Shown in pieces: positions 27,367-35,476 of a DNA stretch of 64,000 nt. Origin of the DNA: MFD09286-c1 sp963701015 (lineage in GTDB: Bacteria > Bacteroidota > Bacteroidia > Bacteroidales > DTGW01). A model generated the notes under the pieces. The model saw only the letters and a program-made list of their open reading frames with translations. It was not told the DNA's origin and searched no databases. Numbering within the stretch: position 1 is the stretch's first letter; each line of letters opens with the position of its first letter. Location of the stretch: the NCBI GenBank assembly GCA_963701015.1, contig OY969556.1, positions 4,092,001 to 4,156,000 of the forward strand. Direction: 5' to 3'. The position numbers and the translations under genes are program-made.

Positions 27367-29514
27367 ATGTCACATAAAAAGAAAAAAAATCAGGACAATC
27401 CTGATAGAAATATACTGATAAACAGTATTCTGGGCATATTTAATGCCAATCCTACCCAAGCCTATAATTATAAGCAAATTGCAAAACGGTTAACCTCAAA
27501 AGAGTCAAAACAAATTGATCGTGTGGTAAAAGCACTAACCGAAATGGTTATTCATGAAGATTTGGTTGAAATTCAACCCGGTAAATATAAACTCAATTCG
27601 AAAACAAAATATATCCAGGGCAAAGTTCAAATAACCAGTAGTAACAATGCTTTTGTTATTTCTGAAGAAATTGAACAAGATGTATTTATTGCACAGAAAA
27701 ACTTGCATCACGCTTTGGGTGGCGATATTGTGCGGGTTTATTTGTATGCCCAGAGGTCGGGTCGTAAGCTCGAAGGCGAAATAGTTGAAATTATTGAAAG
27801 TAAACGCAAACAGTTTGTCGGTATTTTGGAAGTTACCCAAAAATTTGCCTTTTTGGTTTCCGATAGCAAAGATGTTCCATACGATATATTTATCCCGCTT
27901 GATAAATTGCATAAAGCAAAAAATGGGCAAAAGGCAATTGCACGAATAACAAATTGGCCCGACAATGTTAAAAATCCGTTTGGCGAAATTATTGAAGTTA
28001 TTGGCGATCCCGGAAAGAATGAAACTGAAATGCATTCTATTCTTGCAGAATTTGAACTTCCTTATAAATTTACGAAAGAAGTTGAGCAGGAAGCCGAACA
28101 TATTTCTGATGTAATAACCAAAGATGAAATAACAAGCAGGCGCGATTTCCGGAATATTACAACATTTACTATTGACCCGGCTGATGCCAAGGATTTTGAT
28201 GATGCACTTTCGTTTCAGCAATTAGCGAATGGAAATATTGAAGTTGGTATTCATATTGCTGATGTTACGCATTATGTTCATCCGCGTACTATTTTAGATG
28301 ACGAAGCTTATGAGCGCGGCACATCAGTTTATTTGGTTGACAGGGTAATTGCCATGTTGCCTGAACGATTGTCAAACAATATTTGTTCGCTTCGCCCAAA
28401 TGAAGACAAACTTTGTTATTCGGCTGTTTTTGAGCTTGATAAAAATGCCAATGTGATAAATGAATGGTTTGGGCGAACTGTCATTAATTCAAACAAAAGG
28501 TTTAATTACGATGAAGCCCAACAAATAATTGAAACCGGAATTGGCGATTTAAACGAAATTATTGTTGAATTGGACAGATTAGCAAAACTAATCCGCGAAC
28601 AACGCATGAAAAACGGCGCTATTGAATTCGACAGGGTTGAAGTTAAATTCGAAATAGATGAAAATGGAAAGCCAATTAGGGCTTATTTTAAAGAAAATAA
28701 AGATTCGAATAAACTGATTGAAGAATTTATGCTTTTGGCCAACAGAAGGGTCGCTGAATTTGTCGGAAAACAAAAAGATAAGGCCAAAGCCAAAACATTT
28801 GTATACCGTGTTCATGACTTGCCTAACATGGAAAAATTAATGTCATTCGTAAATTTTGTTAAAAAATTCGGTTATAAAGTCAATACCTCTGGCGGAAAGC
28901 AAACTGCACAAAGTATTAATAAGTTACTTGATAACGTTCAGGGGAAAAACGAAGAAAATATTGTCGAAAACCTTGCATTAAGGGCAATGGCAAAGGCTGA
29001 ATATTCAACCAAAAATGTTGGACATTATGGCCTTGCGTTTGATTATTATACACATTTCACATCGCCAATCCGACGCTATCCCGATATGATGGTTCATCGT
29101 TTGCTCGACCATTACCTGAAAAAAGGTGAATCAAAAGATCAGACAAAATATGAAAAAATGTGCAAACATGCCTCTGATATGGAAAAGCGTGCAACCGATG
29201 CCGAAAGAGCTTCAATAAAATACAAACAGGTTGAATTTATGAGCGATAAAATTGGTAATATTTATGATGGCACTATTTCAGGAATAACCGAATGGGGAAT
29301 TTATGTAGAAATAAATGAAAATAAATGTGAAGGAATGATACCAATTCGAGAGATCGACGATGATTTTTACTATTTTGATGAAGAAAATTATTGCCTGGTC
29401 GGTCGACATCATGGGCGTAAATTTCAGTTGGGCGATGCCGTTCGAATTAAGATATGGAGAACGAATTTGTTAAAAAAACAAATGGATTTTCAATTGGCTA
29501 TTAACATCGATTAA
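27367..29514 (+). CDS. rnr: Ribonuclease R
   Basis: A processive 3'-5' exoribonuclease of the RNB family that degrades structured RNA. The 715 residues begin with a basic tail (SHKKKKNQDNPDRN) and a winged-helix region, then cold-shock domains. The RNB catalytic centre is FTIDPADAKDFDDALSF with the metal-binding Asp residues, followed by GIHIADVTHYV and YAHFTSPIRRYPD-like YTHFTSPIRRYPDMMVHRLL. A C-terminal S1 domain (GTISGITEWGIYVEINENKC) closes it. A possible hairpin terminator follows at 29590-29640. Confidence 0.96.
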   Translation: MSHKKKKNQDNPDRNILINSILGIFNANPTQAYNYKQIAKRLTSKESKQIDRVVKALTEMVIHEDLVEIQPGKYKLNSKTKYIQGKVQITSSNNAFVISEEIEQDVFIAQKNLHHALGGDIVRVYLYAQRSGRKLEGEIVEIIESKRKQFVGILEVTQKFAFLVSDSKDVPYDIFIPLDKLHKAKNGQKAIARITNWPDNVKNPFGEIIEVIGDPGKNETEMHSILAEFELPYKFTKEVEQEAEHISDVITKDEITSRRDFRNITTFTIDPADAKDFDDALSFQQLANGNIEVGIHIADVTHYVHPRTILDDEAYERGTSVYLVDRVIAMLPERLSNNICSLRPNEDKLCYSAVFELDKNANVINEWFGRTVINSNKRFNYDEAQQIIETGIGDLNEIIVELDRLAKLIREQRMKNGAIEFDRVEVKFEIDENGKPIRAYFKENKDSNKLIEEFMLLANRRVAEFVGKQKDKAKAKTFVYRVHDLPNMEKLMSFVNFVKKFGYKVNTSGGKQTAQSINKLLDNVQGKNEENIVENLALRAMAKAEYSTKNVGHYGLAFDYYTHFTSPIRRYPDMMVHRLLDHYLKKGESKDQTKYEKMCKHASDMEKRATDAERASIKYKQVEFMSDKIGNIYDGTISGITEWGIYVEINENKCEGMIPIREIDDDFYYFDEENYCLVGRHHGRKFQLGDAVRIKIWRTNLLKKQMDFQLAINID

Positions 29515-29589
29515 AAATTTTTACTTTCGAGTAAACATTTTTTTATTATCATTGTTTTATAATTGAATTTTTCATGGGGTTTAGTTTGT

Positions 29590-29640
29590 CAACCCTCTTT
29601 CAGATTAGTTAATTCTATGATGGGAGAGGGTTGTTTTATT
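29590..29640 (+). terminator. Possible terminator after rnr
   Basis: A 9-bp inverted repeat, CAACCCTCT (29590-29598) and AGAGGGTTG (29625-29633), with a 26-base loop is followed by TTTTATTT. The large loop weakens the call. Confidence 0.45.
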
Positions 29641-29661
29641 TCTGATTCAATTTATCATTAT

Positions 29662-29669
29662 TATATTTG
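29662..29669 (+). promoter_or_regulatory. Predicted -7 box for the GH2-like gene
   Basis: TATATTTG matches TAnnTTTG exactly and lies 17 bp before the ATG at 29687. No clear -33 TTTG is present. Confidence 0.4.
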
Positions 29670-29686
29670 TGGCTTAAATTATAAAA

Positions 29687-31102
29687 ATGAATAAATTATT
29701 CCTAATTACTACATTGTTAATTCAATTATTGGCTTCAAAACTTTTTGCTCAAACTCCCGAATGGGATAATCCTCAAATTGTACAGGAAAATGAAATCAAG
29801 CCACATTCTACTTTTTATCATTATCCGAATTTGAAGGTGGCTTCGAAATTTGATAAATGGGGCTTAACATGGATGCTTACATTAGATGGCAATTGGCAAT
29901 ATAATTGTGCGCTGAAAGCATCCGATATCCCACATGATTTTCCACTTCCTGAATTCGATGTAAGCAAATGGGCAATTGTTCACATCCCATCAATGCATAA
30001 AAATATAAAAACCGGAATAAGTACTTCATTTCCATATGTGCCACATGATGGAAACCAGGTTAATTCATATCGTAAAGTTTTCCCGATTCCTGAAAATTGG
30101 TACGGGCAACAAATAATTTTGCATTTTAGCGGTGCCGGCTCTGGTTTCTACGTTTGGTTGAACGGCAGAAGGGTTGGTTATAGTGAAACTGGTAATTGTG
30201 GCTCGGAGTTCAATGTTACACCATTTATAAAATTTGGACGAATGAATGTTCTGGCTGTTCAAACCTATGAATTTACTGACGATACTTGGTTAAATGAAAA
30301 TGATTCAGTTTCTAATACCGGAATTTACAGTGATATTTTTATTTATGCTGTTCCAAATTTAAGTATTTTCGATTATACTGCCGAAACAAGTATTAACTCA
30401 GGAAACGGTAAATTAAATGTAACAATTGTTCCCAAAAGATACTTGCAAAGCATAGATGGAAAATTTAAGATTGAATTGAGTTTGCTTGACAAAGATGGAA
30501 AAGATATGTTTACCCCGATTGAGAAAATTTACAAGCCGGCTAAAGCTGAAGATAGTATAATTGAAATTGACCAATTGGTAAATCAAATAAAAGCATGGAA
30601 CTTAGGTGAACCGAACTTATATTCATTGTTAATAGAATTAAAAGACAAGGATAATCAAACTATTGAAGTAGTTGGTTCAAAAATAGGGTTCCGGAATGTT
30701 AAATTTAACGATAGTGCTATAATTGTAAATGACATTTCAACAAATTTTTCTGAGATCAAACAATTGCCCTCAATTGATTCAAATAATCAAATAATAAAAG
30801 CAATTTCACAATTAAAGAAGAATAAAAGTTATATTGTAAATACTTCAAATACACCTATTGACCCAGAAATATTTAATTTATTCGATATAAATGGAATTTG
30901 TGTTATTGAAAATATTCCATTTGAAATTGAGGATAAAAACATTGCCCGCATTGGAAATGAAAGTCAATGGACAGGTCATATTATTTCAAGGGTGAAAAAA
31001 ATTACAGCACGCGACAAAAATCATCCAAGTATTATTGAATTTCAAATTGATAAAAATTTAAAAGGCAAAAATTTTGAAATTGCAAGAAAGTTATTGAAAT
31101 AG
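29687..31102 (+). CDS. Degenerate glycoside hydrolase family 2 (beta-galactosidase-like) protein
   Basis: A 471-residue exported protein (signal peptide ending ASKLFAQ). Residues about 50-220 form the GH2 sugar-binding jelly roll (LDGNWQYN, VHIPSMHK, YRKVFPIPENW, IILHFSGAGSGFYVWLNGRR, VGYSETGNCGSEFNVTPF). An immunoglobulin-like middle ends at GSKIGFRNVKFND. The remaining barrel is short: only vestiges such as NTSNTPIDPEIFNLFDINGI and ARDKNHPSIIEF survive, which align with the NxxxxSHYPND and RDKNHPSIIxWSLGNE landmarks. The catalytic acid/base region SLGNE is replaced and the protein ends soon after, with no nucleophile. It is probably a non-catalytic carbohydrate-binding relic. Confidence 0.75.
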   Translation: MNKLFLITTLLIQLLASKLFAQTPEWDNPQIVQENEIKPHSTFYHYPNLKVASKFDKWGLTWMLTLDGNWQYNCALKASDIPHDFPLPEFDVSKWAIVHIPSMHKNIKTGISTSFPYVPHDGNQVNSYRKVFPIPENWYGQQIILHFSGAGSGFYVWLNGRRVGYSETGNCGSEFNVTPFIKFGRMNVLAVQTYEFTDDTWLNENDSVSNTGIYSDIFIYAVPNLSIFDYTAETSINSGNGKLNVTIVPKRYLQSIDGKFKIELSLLDKDGKDMFTPIEKIYKPAKAEDSIIEIDQLVNQIKAWNLGEPNLYSLLIELKDKDNQTIEVVGSKIGFRNVKFNDSAIIVNDISTNFSEIKQLPSIDSNNQIIKAISQLKKNKSYIVNTSNTPIDPEIFNLFDINGICVIENIPFEIEDKNIARIGNESQWTGHIISRVKKITARDKNHPSIIEFQIDKNLKGKNFEIARKLLK

Positions 31103-31141
31103 AATTAAGTATTTGAAACAAAAGAAAATTTTGAAACATTT

Positions 31142-31171
31142 TTTGAATTTTATCAAAAAAGTATATCTTTG
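31142..31171 (+). promoter_or_regulatory. Predicted promoter of rpmE (bL31)
   Basis: TTTG (31142-31145) and TATCTTTG (31164-31171) are exact matches to the Bacteroidota -33 and -7 boxes with an 18-bp spacer. They lie 46 bp before the ribosomal protein start. Confidence 0.7.
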
Positions 31172-31216
31172 CAATCCCATTATAAAAAATATTGGGAAGA
31201 ATAAAATTGAATAATT

Positions 31217-31483
31217 ATGAGAGCAGATATTCATCCAAAGACATACAGGTTAGTAGCTTTTAAAGATATGTCGAACGAGTTTACTTTTATTACACGTTCA
31301 ACCGCAGCTTCCAGAGAAACTATATCCATTGAAGGTGTTGAATACCCGCTAATAAAACTTGAAATTTCGAACACATCGCACCCATTTTATACTGGTAAGA
31401 TGAAGCTTGTTGATACTGCCGGTCGTGTTGATAAATTCAATACCCGTTACAAAGATCATCTTGATAAAAGAAAAGTTAAATAA
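31217..31483 (+). CDS. rpmE2: 50S ribosomal protein bL31, type B
   Basis: An 88-residue large-subunit protein. It begins MRADIHPKTYRLVAFKDMSN and has the type B insertion and spacing (HPFYTGKMKLVDTAGRVDKF). It has no Cys, so it lacks the CxxC zinc site of type A, and would not depend on zinc. A strong promoter precedes it and a hairpin terminator follows, so it is a single-gene transcript. Confidence 0.95.
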   Translation: MRADIHPKTYRLVAFKDMSNEFTFITRSTAASRETISIEGVEYPLIKLEISNTSHPFYTGKMKLVDTAGRVDKFNTRYKDHLDKRKVK

Positions 31484-31503
31484 TTAACAGAAAGCTATAT
31501 ATT

Positions 31504-31530
31504 AACTCCGGCCAAAACCGGAGTTTTTTA
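31504..31530 (+). terminator. Intrinsic terminator after bL31
   Basis: An 8-bp stem, AACTCCGG (31504-31511) and CCGGAGTT (31518-31525), with a 6-base loop followed by a run of T. Confidence 0.85.
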
Positions 31531-31557
31531 TTTAATTTTGTTCTTAAACTATAGGAA

Positions 31558-32745
31558 ATGAAAAACTTTATTTTATTTGATGATAATCGTGTTGAATTAT
31601 TGCCACTTTCTTTTACTCGTCCGGTTGCTGAATTTAGAATAGGTATTTTAACCATTCGTGAAAAATGGGAAAAACATTTAGCAACTAAAATATCATGGCA
31701 AACTGAGCAATATCTTTCCGAAAAATATCCTATAGTAAAAAGTGAGGAAAATATATTTATCAATGGAACAATTATTCCTGATGAAAATCTGGTAAAGAAG
31801 ATACTTTCACTTCAACATGGTCAGTTTCTTGTTAAAGCAAATATAATTATAGCCTATGCGTGTAATAAAGTTACAGCTAATTGTTTTACCAACGATATTG
31901 CTAAAGCTGAAAATACTGTACAATACAACGATGAAATTTTTCAAATAGAGCATCTTTGGGACATTTTCAGGTTTAACCAAAAAGCAATTGAACTCGATTT
32001 TGAGTTAATTACTAAAGGTAGAAAATCAGCAACTATTAGTAAAACCAATCAGGTTTTAGCTTCTGAAAAAATATTTATTGAAGATGGGGCCAAAGTTGAA
32101 TTTTCAATTTTAAATGCTTCATCAGGGATTATTTATGTTGGTAAAGATGCTGAAATTATGGAAGGTTGCGTAATTCGAGGTGGCTTGGCTTTATGCGAAC
32201 ATTCAGCTTTGAAAATGGGAGCTAAAATATATGGACCAACTACAATTGGGCCACATTCAAAAGTAGGTGGAGAAATCAACAATAGTATCATTTTCGGATA
32301 TTCAAATAAATCACATGATGGATTTTTAGGCAATTCGGTTTTGGGGGAATGGTGCAATTTAGGAGCTGATACAAACACATCGAATCTAAAGAACAACTAT
32401 TCCGATATGAAATTATGGAGTTATGCCAAAGGAAAATTTGAACCAACAGGGCAGCAATTTTTGGGCATGATTATGGGGGATCATTCCAAATGCGGAATAA
32501 ATACAATGTTTAATTCCGGCACTGTTGTTGGGATTAGTGCAAATATTTTTGGCGCCGGCTATCCACGTAATTTTATTCCTTCCTTCACCTGGGGTGGCCC
32601 GCAGGGAATGTCGGTATATCCTTTAGATAAAGCATTTGAAACTGCCGAAAAAGTTTTACAACGGCGCAAAATTGGACTTTCTGAAATTGACAAGAATATT
32701 TTAAACTTTATTTTTATTGAAACTGCAAAATACCGGCGTTTTTAA
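31558..32745 (+). CDS. GlmU-related sugar nucleotidyltransferase/acetyltransferase
   Basis: A 395-residue protein. The first 180 residues start KNFILFDDNRVELLPLSFTR, a pattern of the Bacteroidota alternate GlmU-type family. The C-terminal half is a left-handed beta helix of hexapeptide repeats (IFIEDGAKVEFSILNASSG, YVGKDAEIMEGCVIRGG, YGPTTIGPHSKVGGEI) ending in acceptor-site-like NSGTVVGISANIFGAG. This suggests UDP-GlcNAc or a related nucleotide-sugar synthesis in the cytoplasm. The classical LAAGxGTRM pyrophosphorylase loop is not seen, so which reactions it still performs is uncertain. Confidence 0.8.
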   Translation: MKNFILFDDNRVELLPLSFTRPVAEFRIGILTIREKWEKHLATKISWQTEQYLSEKYPIVKSEENIFINGTIIPDENLVKKILSLQHGQFLVKANIIIAYACNKVTANCFTNDIAKAENTVQYNDEIFQIEHLWDIFRFNQKAIELDFELITKGRKSATISKTNQVLASEKIFIEDGAKVEFSILNASSGIIYVGKDAEIMEGCVIRGGLALCEHSALKMGAKIYGPTTIGPHSKVGGEINNSIIFGYSNKSHDGFLGNSVLGEWCNLGADTNTSNLKNNYSDMKLWSYAKGKFEPTGQQFLGMIMGDHSKCGINTMFNSGTVVGISANIFGAGYPRNFIPSFTWGGPQGMSVYPLDKAFETAEKVLQRRKIGLSEIDKNILNFIFIETAKYRRF

Positions 32746-32922
32746 ACAAATGAACTTGACAATATTTCCTATTAGCCAACTGGCATAAACCTTGATATAA
32801 TAATAGCATCTTTTAAATAAATTTCAAAAATAGCTGTTTATATTGCAATCGGACGTATAATATAATTTCAGGCAATTTGATTTTCGACCTGATGTCGGAC
32901 AAATTGTCATAAAACAAAAATT

Positions 32923-35388
32923 ATGAGTGAAGAATCGAACTACGAAATACGCATCAATAACTTGTCGGGAGAAGAACCAATGAACGATGATATTGATTTT
33001 ATACCGCTTATTACCGATGAGGATGATGAAAATTTGAATAATATTGTATATCCTGAGGTTATTCCTATTTTGCCATTAAAAAATACTGTTTTATTTCCGG
33101 GTGTATTAATACCAATTACTGTAGGGCGCAAAAAATCAATGAAACTCATACAAGATGCTTATAATGGGGATAAAATTATTGGCATCCTTACGCAAAAAGA
33201 TTCAAAAGTTGAAGAACCAGAATTTAAAGATTTATATTCAACTGGCACTATTGCTCAAATTCTTAAAATTTTGGAAATGCCCGATGGGGCAACATCTGTT
33301 ATAATTCAGGGAAGAAGCCGTTTTGTTGCATCGGAATTGGTTGCCACTAAACCTTATTTTAAATCGCGTATTGAAATTTTGAAAGATTTACGTCCGGAAA
33401 AAGGCGATAAAGAATTCGAAGCAATTATTGGTTCATTAAAAGATCTTTCAATTAAAATTATTCAGCTTTCCACAAACATTCCTCCGGAAGCTTCATTTGC
33501 CGTGAAAAATATAGATAGTTCAAATTTCCTCATCAACTTCATTAGTTCCAACAGCAATATTAATGCAGAAGAAAAGCAGAAATTGCTTGAAATGGACAAT
33601 TTAAAACCTCGGGCTTTTAAATTAATGGAACATTTGAGCAAGGAAGTTCAAATGCTTGAATTGAAGAACGATATTCAATCGAAGGTAAAATTTGATTTGG
33701 ACCAGCAACAACGTGAATTTATGTTGCACCAGCAAATGCGCACAATTCAGGATGAATTGGGAGACAATCCGATTGACCAGGAAATTGAAGAACTCAGAAA
33801 AAAAGGCAAACGAAAAAAATGGAGCAAACAGGTTGCTGCTACATTTAATAAGGAACTTGAGAAATTGGAAAGGATGAACCCTGCAGCAGCCGAATATTCA
33901 GTTCAATTAAATTATTTGCAACTACTTACCGAACTGCCCTGGAACGAATTTACAAAAGACAATTTTGATTTAAAAAATGCACAAAAAGTTTTAGATCATG
34001 ATCATTCAGGGCTAGAAAAAGTTAAAGAACGCATTATAGAACATCTGGCTGTTTTAAAACTTAAAGGCGATATGAAAGCGCCTATTATTTGTTTGTATGG
34101 ACCTCCGGGAGTTGGTAAAACTTCACTTGGTAAATCAATTGCGAAAGCTTTAAAACGTAAATATGTGCGCATGTCATTGGGCGGCTTACACGACGAAGCT
34201 GAAATTCGTGGCCATCGAAAAACCTATATTGGTGCAATGCCCGGACGAATTATGCAAAGCCTGAAGAAAGTTAAAGCTGCAAACCCTGTTTTTGTTTTGG
34301 ACGAAATTGATAAGGTGGGTAATGATTTTAAAGGCGATCCTTCATCAGCGCTGCTTGAAGTTTTAGATCCGGAACAGAACAATGCATTTTATGACAATTT
34401 TCTCGAAATTGAATTCGATTTATCGAAAGTGCTGTTTATAGCCACTTCAAATACCATAAGTTCAATTCATCCGGCATTGCGCGACCGAATGGAACTAATA
34501 GAAGTAAGCGGTTATATAATTGAAGAAAAAATAGAAATTGCCAGGAAACATCTTATTCCCAAACAACTCGATGCACATGGGGTCAAGAAGAACCAGTTTA
34601 CGCTTAAAAATGATGTGATTGAATTTTTGGTCGAAAATTATACACGAGAATCAGGTGTTCGTGAATTGGATCAGAAGTTGGCAAAGGTTATTCGTAATTC
34701 GGCCAAAAAAATTGCTATGGAAGAAGAGTATGAAAAAGCCTTGACTAAGGAAGATATAATTAAAATTCTAGGAGCGCCACATTATTTAAAAGATAAGTAC
34801 GAAGGGAATGATTTTGCCGGAGTAGTTACCGGTCTTGCCTGGACGGCGGTTGGTGGCGAAATACTTTATATTGAAACCAGCTTAAGTAAAGGCAAAGAAC
34901 ATAAGCTCACTATAACAGGCAATTTGGGCGATGTAATGAAAGAATCGGCTATAATTGCTTTGGAATATATAAAGGCTCATTCCGATATTTTAGAAATTAA
35001 ACCTGAAGTTTTTGAAAACTGGAATGTACATGTTCATGTTCCTGAAGGGGCTATTCCAAAGGACGGTCCATCTGCAGGTATAACTATGGCAACATCGCTG
35101 GCATCAGCATTTACGCAACGAAAAGTGCGTAAAAATCTTGCAATGACTGGTGAAATTACATTGCGGGGAAAAGTTTTGCCTGTTGGCGGTATAAAAGAAA
35201 AAATATTAGCCGCTAAAAGAGCAGGTATAACAGAAATTATTATATCAGAAGAAAACAAAAAGGATATTGACGAAATAAACGAAATATACTTGAAGGGTGT
35301 GAAATTTCATTTTGTCCACGAAGTAATTGATGTTTTTAAACTGGCCTTATTAAAAGAAAAAGTAGCAAAACCGGTTAAGTTTGAATAA
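32923..35388 (+). CDS. lon: ATP-dependent protease Lon
   Basis: A cytoplasmic AAA+ serine protease degrading misfolded and regulatory proteins. The 821 residues comprise an N-terminal substrate-binding domain (VIPILPLKNTVLFPGVLIPI), the AAA+ module with Walker A GPPGVGKTS (about residues 393-401) and Walker B PVFVLDEIDKV, and the protease domain with the Ser717-Lys760 dyad (PKDGPSAGITMA; GIKEKILAAKRAG). It has a roughly 30-residue acidic N-terminal extension usual in Bacteroidota. A 13-bp hairpin terminator follows. Confidence 0.97.
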   Translation: MSEESNYEIRINNLSGEEPMNDDIDFIPLITDEDDENLNNIVYPEVIPILPLKNTVLFPGVLIPITVGRKKSMKLIQDAYNGDKIIGILTQKDSKVEEPEFKDLYSTGTIAQILKILEMPDGATSVIIQGRSRFVASELVATKPYFKSRIEILKDLRPEKGDKEFEAIIGSLKDLSIKIIQLSTNIPPEASFAVKNIDSSNFLINFISSNSNINAEEKQKLLEMDNLKPRAFKLMEHLSKEVQMLELKNDIQSKVKFDLDQQQREFMLHQQMRTIQDELGDNPIDQEIEELRKKGKRKKWSKQVAATFNKELEKLERMNPAAAEYSVQLNYLQLLTELPWNEFTKDNFDLKNAQKVLDHDHSGLEKVKERIIEHLAVLKLKGDMKAPIICLYGPPGVGKTSLGKSIAKALKRKYVRMSLGGLHDEAEIRGHRKTYIGAMPGRIMQSLKKVKAANPVFVLDEIDKVGNDFKGDPSSALLEVLDPEQNNAFYDNFLEIEFDLSKVLFIATSNTISSIHPALRDRMELIEVSGYIIEEKIEIARKHLIPKQLDAHGVKKNQFTLKNDVIEFLVENYTRESGVRELDQKLAKVIRNSAKKIAMEEEYEKALTKEDIIKILGAPHYLKDKYEGNDFAGVVTGLAWTAVGGEILYIETSLSKGKEHKLTITGNLGDVMKESAIIALEYIKAHSDILEIKPEVFENWNVHVHVPEGAIPKDGPSAGITMATSLASAFTQRKVRKNLAMTGEITLRGKVLPVGGIKEKILAAKRAGITEIIISEENKKDIDEINEIYLKGVKFHFVHEVIDVFKLALLKEKVAKPVKFE

Positions 35389-35407
35389 TTGAAATTTAAT
35401 ATCTTTC

Positions 35408-35450
35408 AAAATCCTGTAAAATGAATTATTACATTTACAGGATTTTTTAT
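35408..35450 (+). terminator. Intrinsic terminator after lon
   Basis: A 13-bp inverted repeat, 35408-35420 (AAAATCCTGTAAA) and 35434-35446 (TTTACAGGATTTT), with a 13-base loop, followed by TT and AT-rich sequence. Confidence 0.85.
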
Positions 35451-35476
35451 TTTTATCAAATAAAACAAATTTATTT

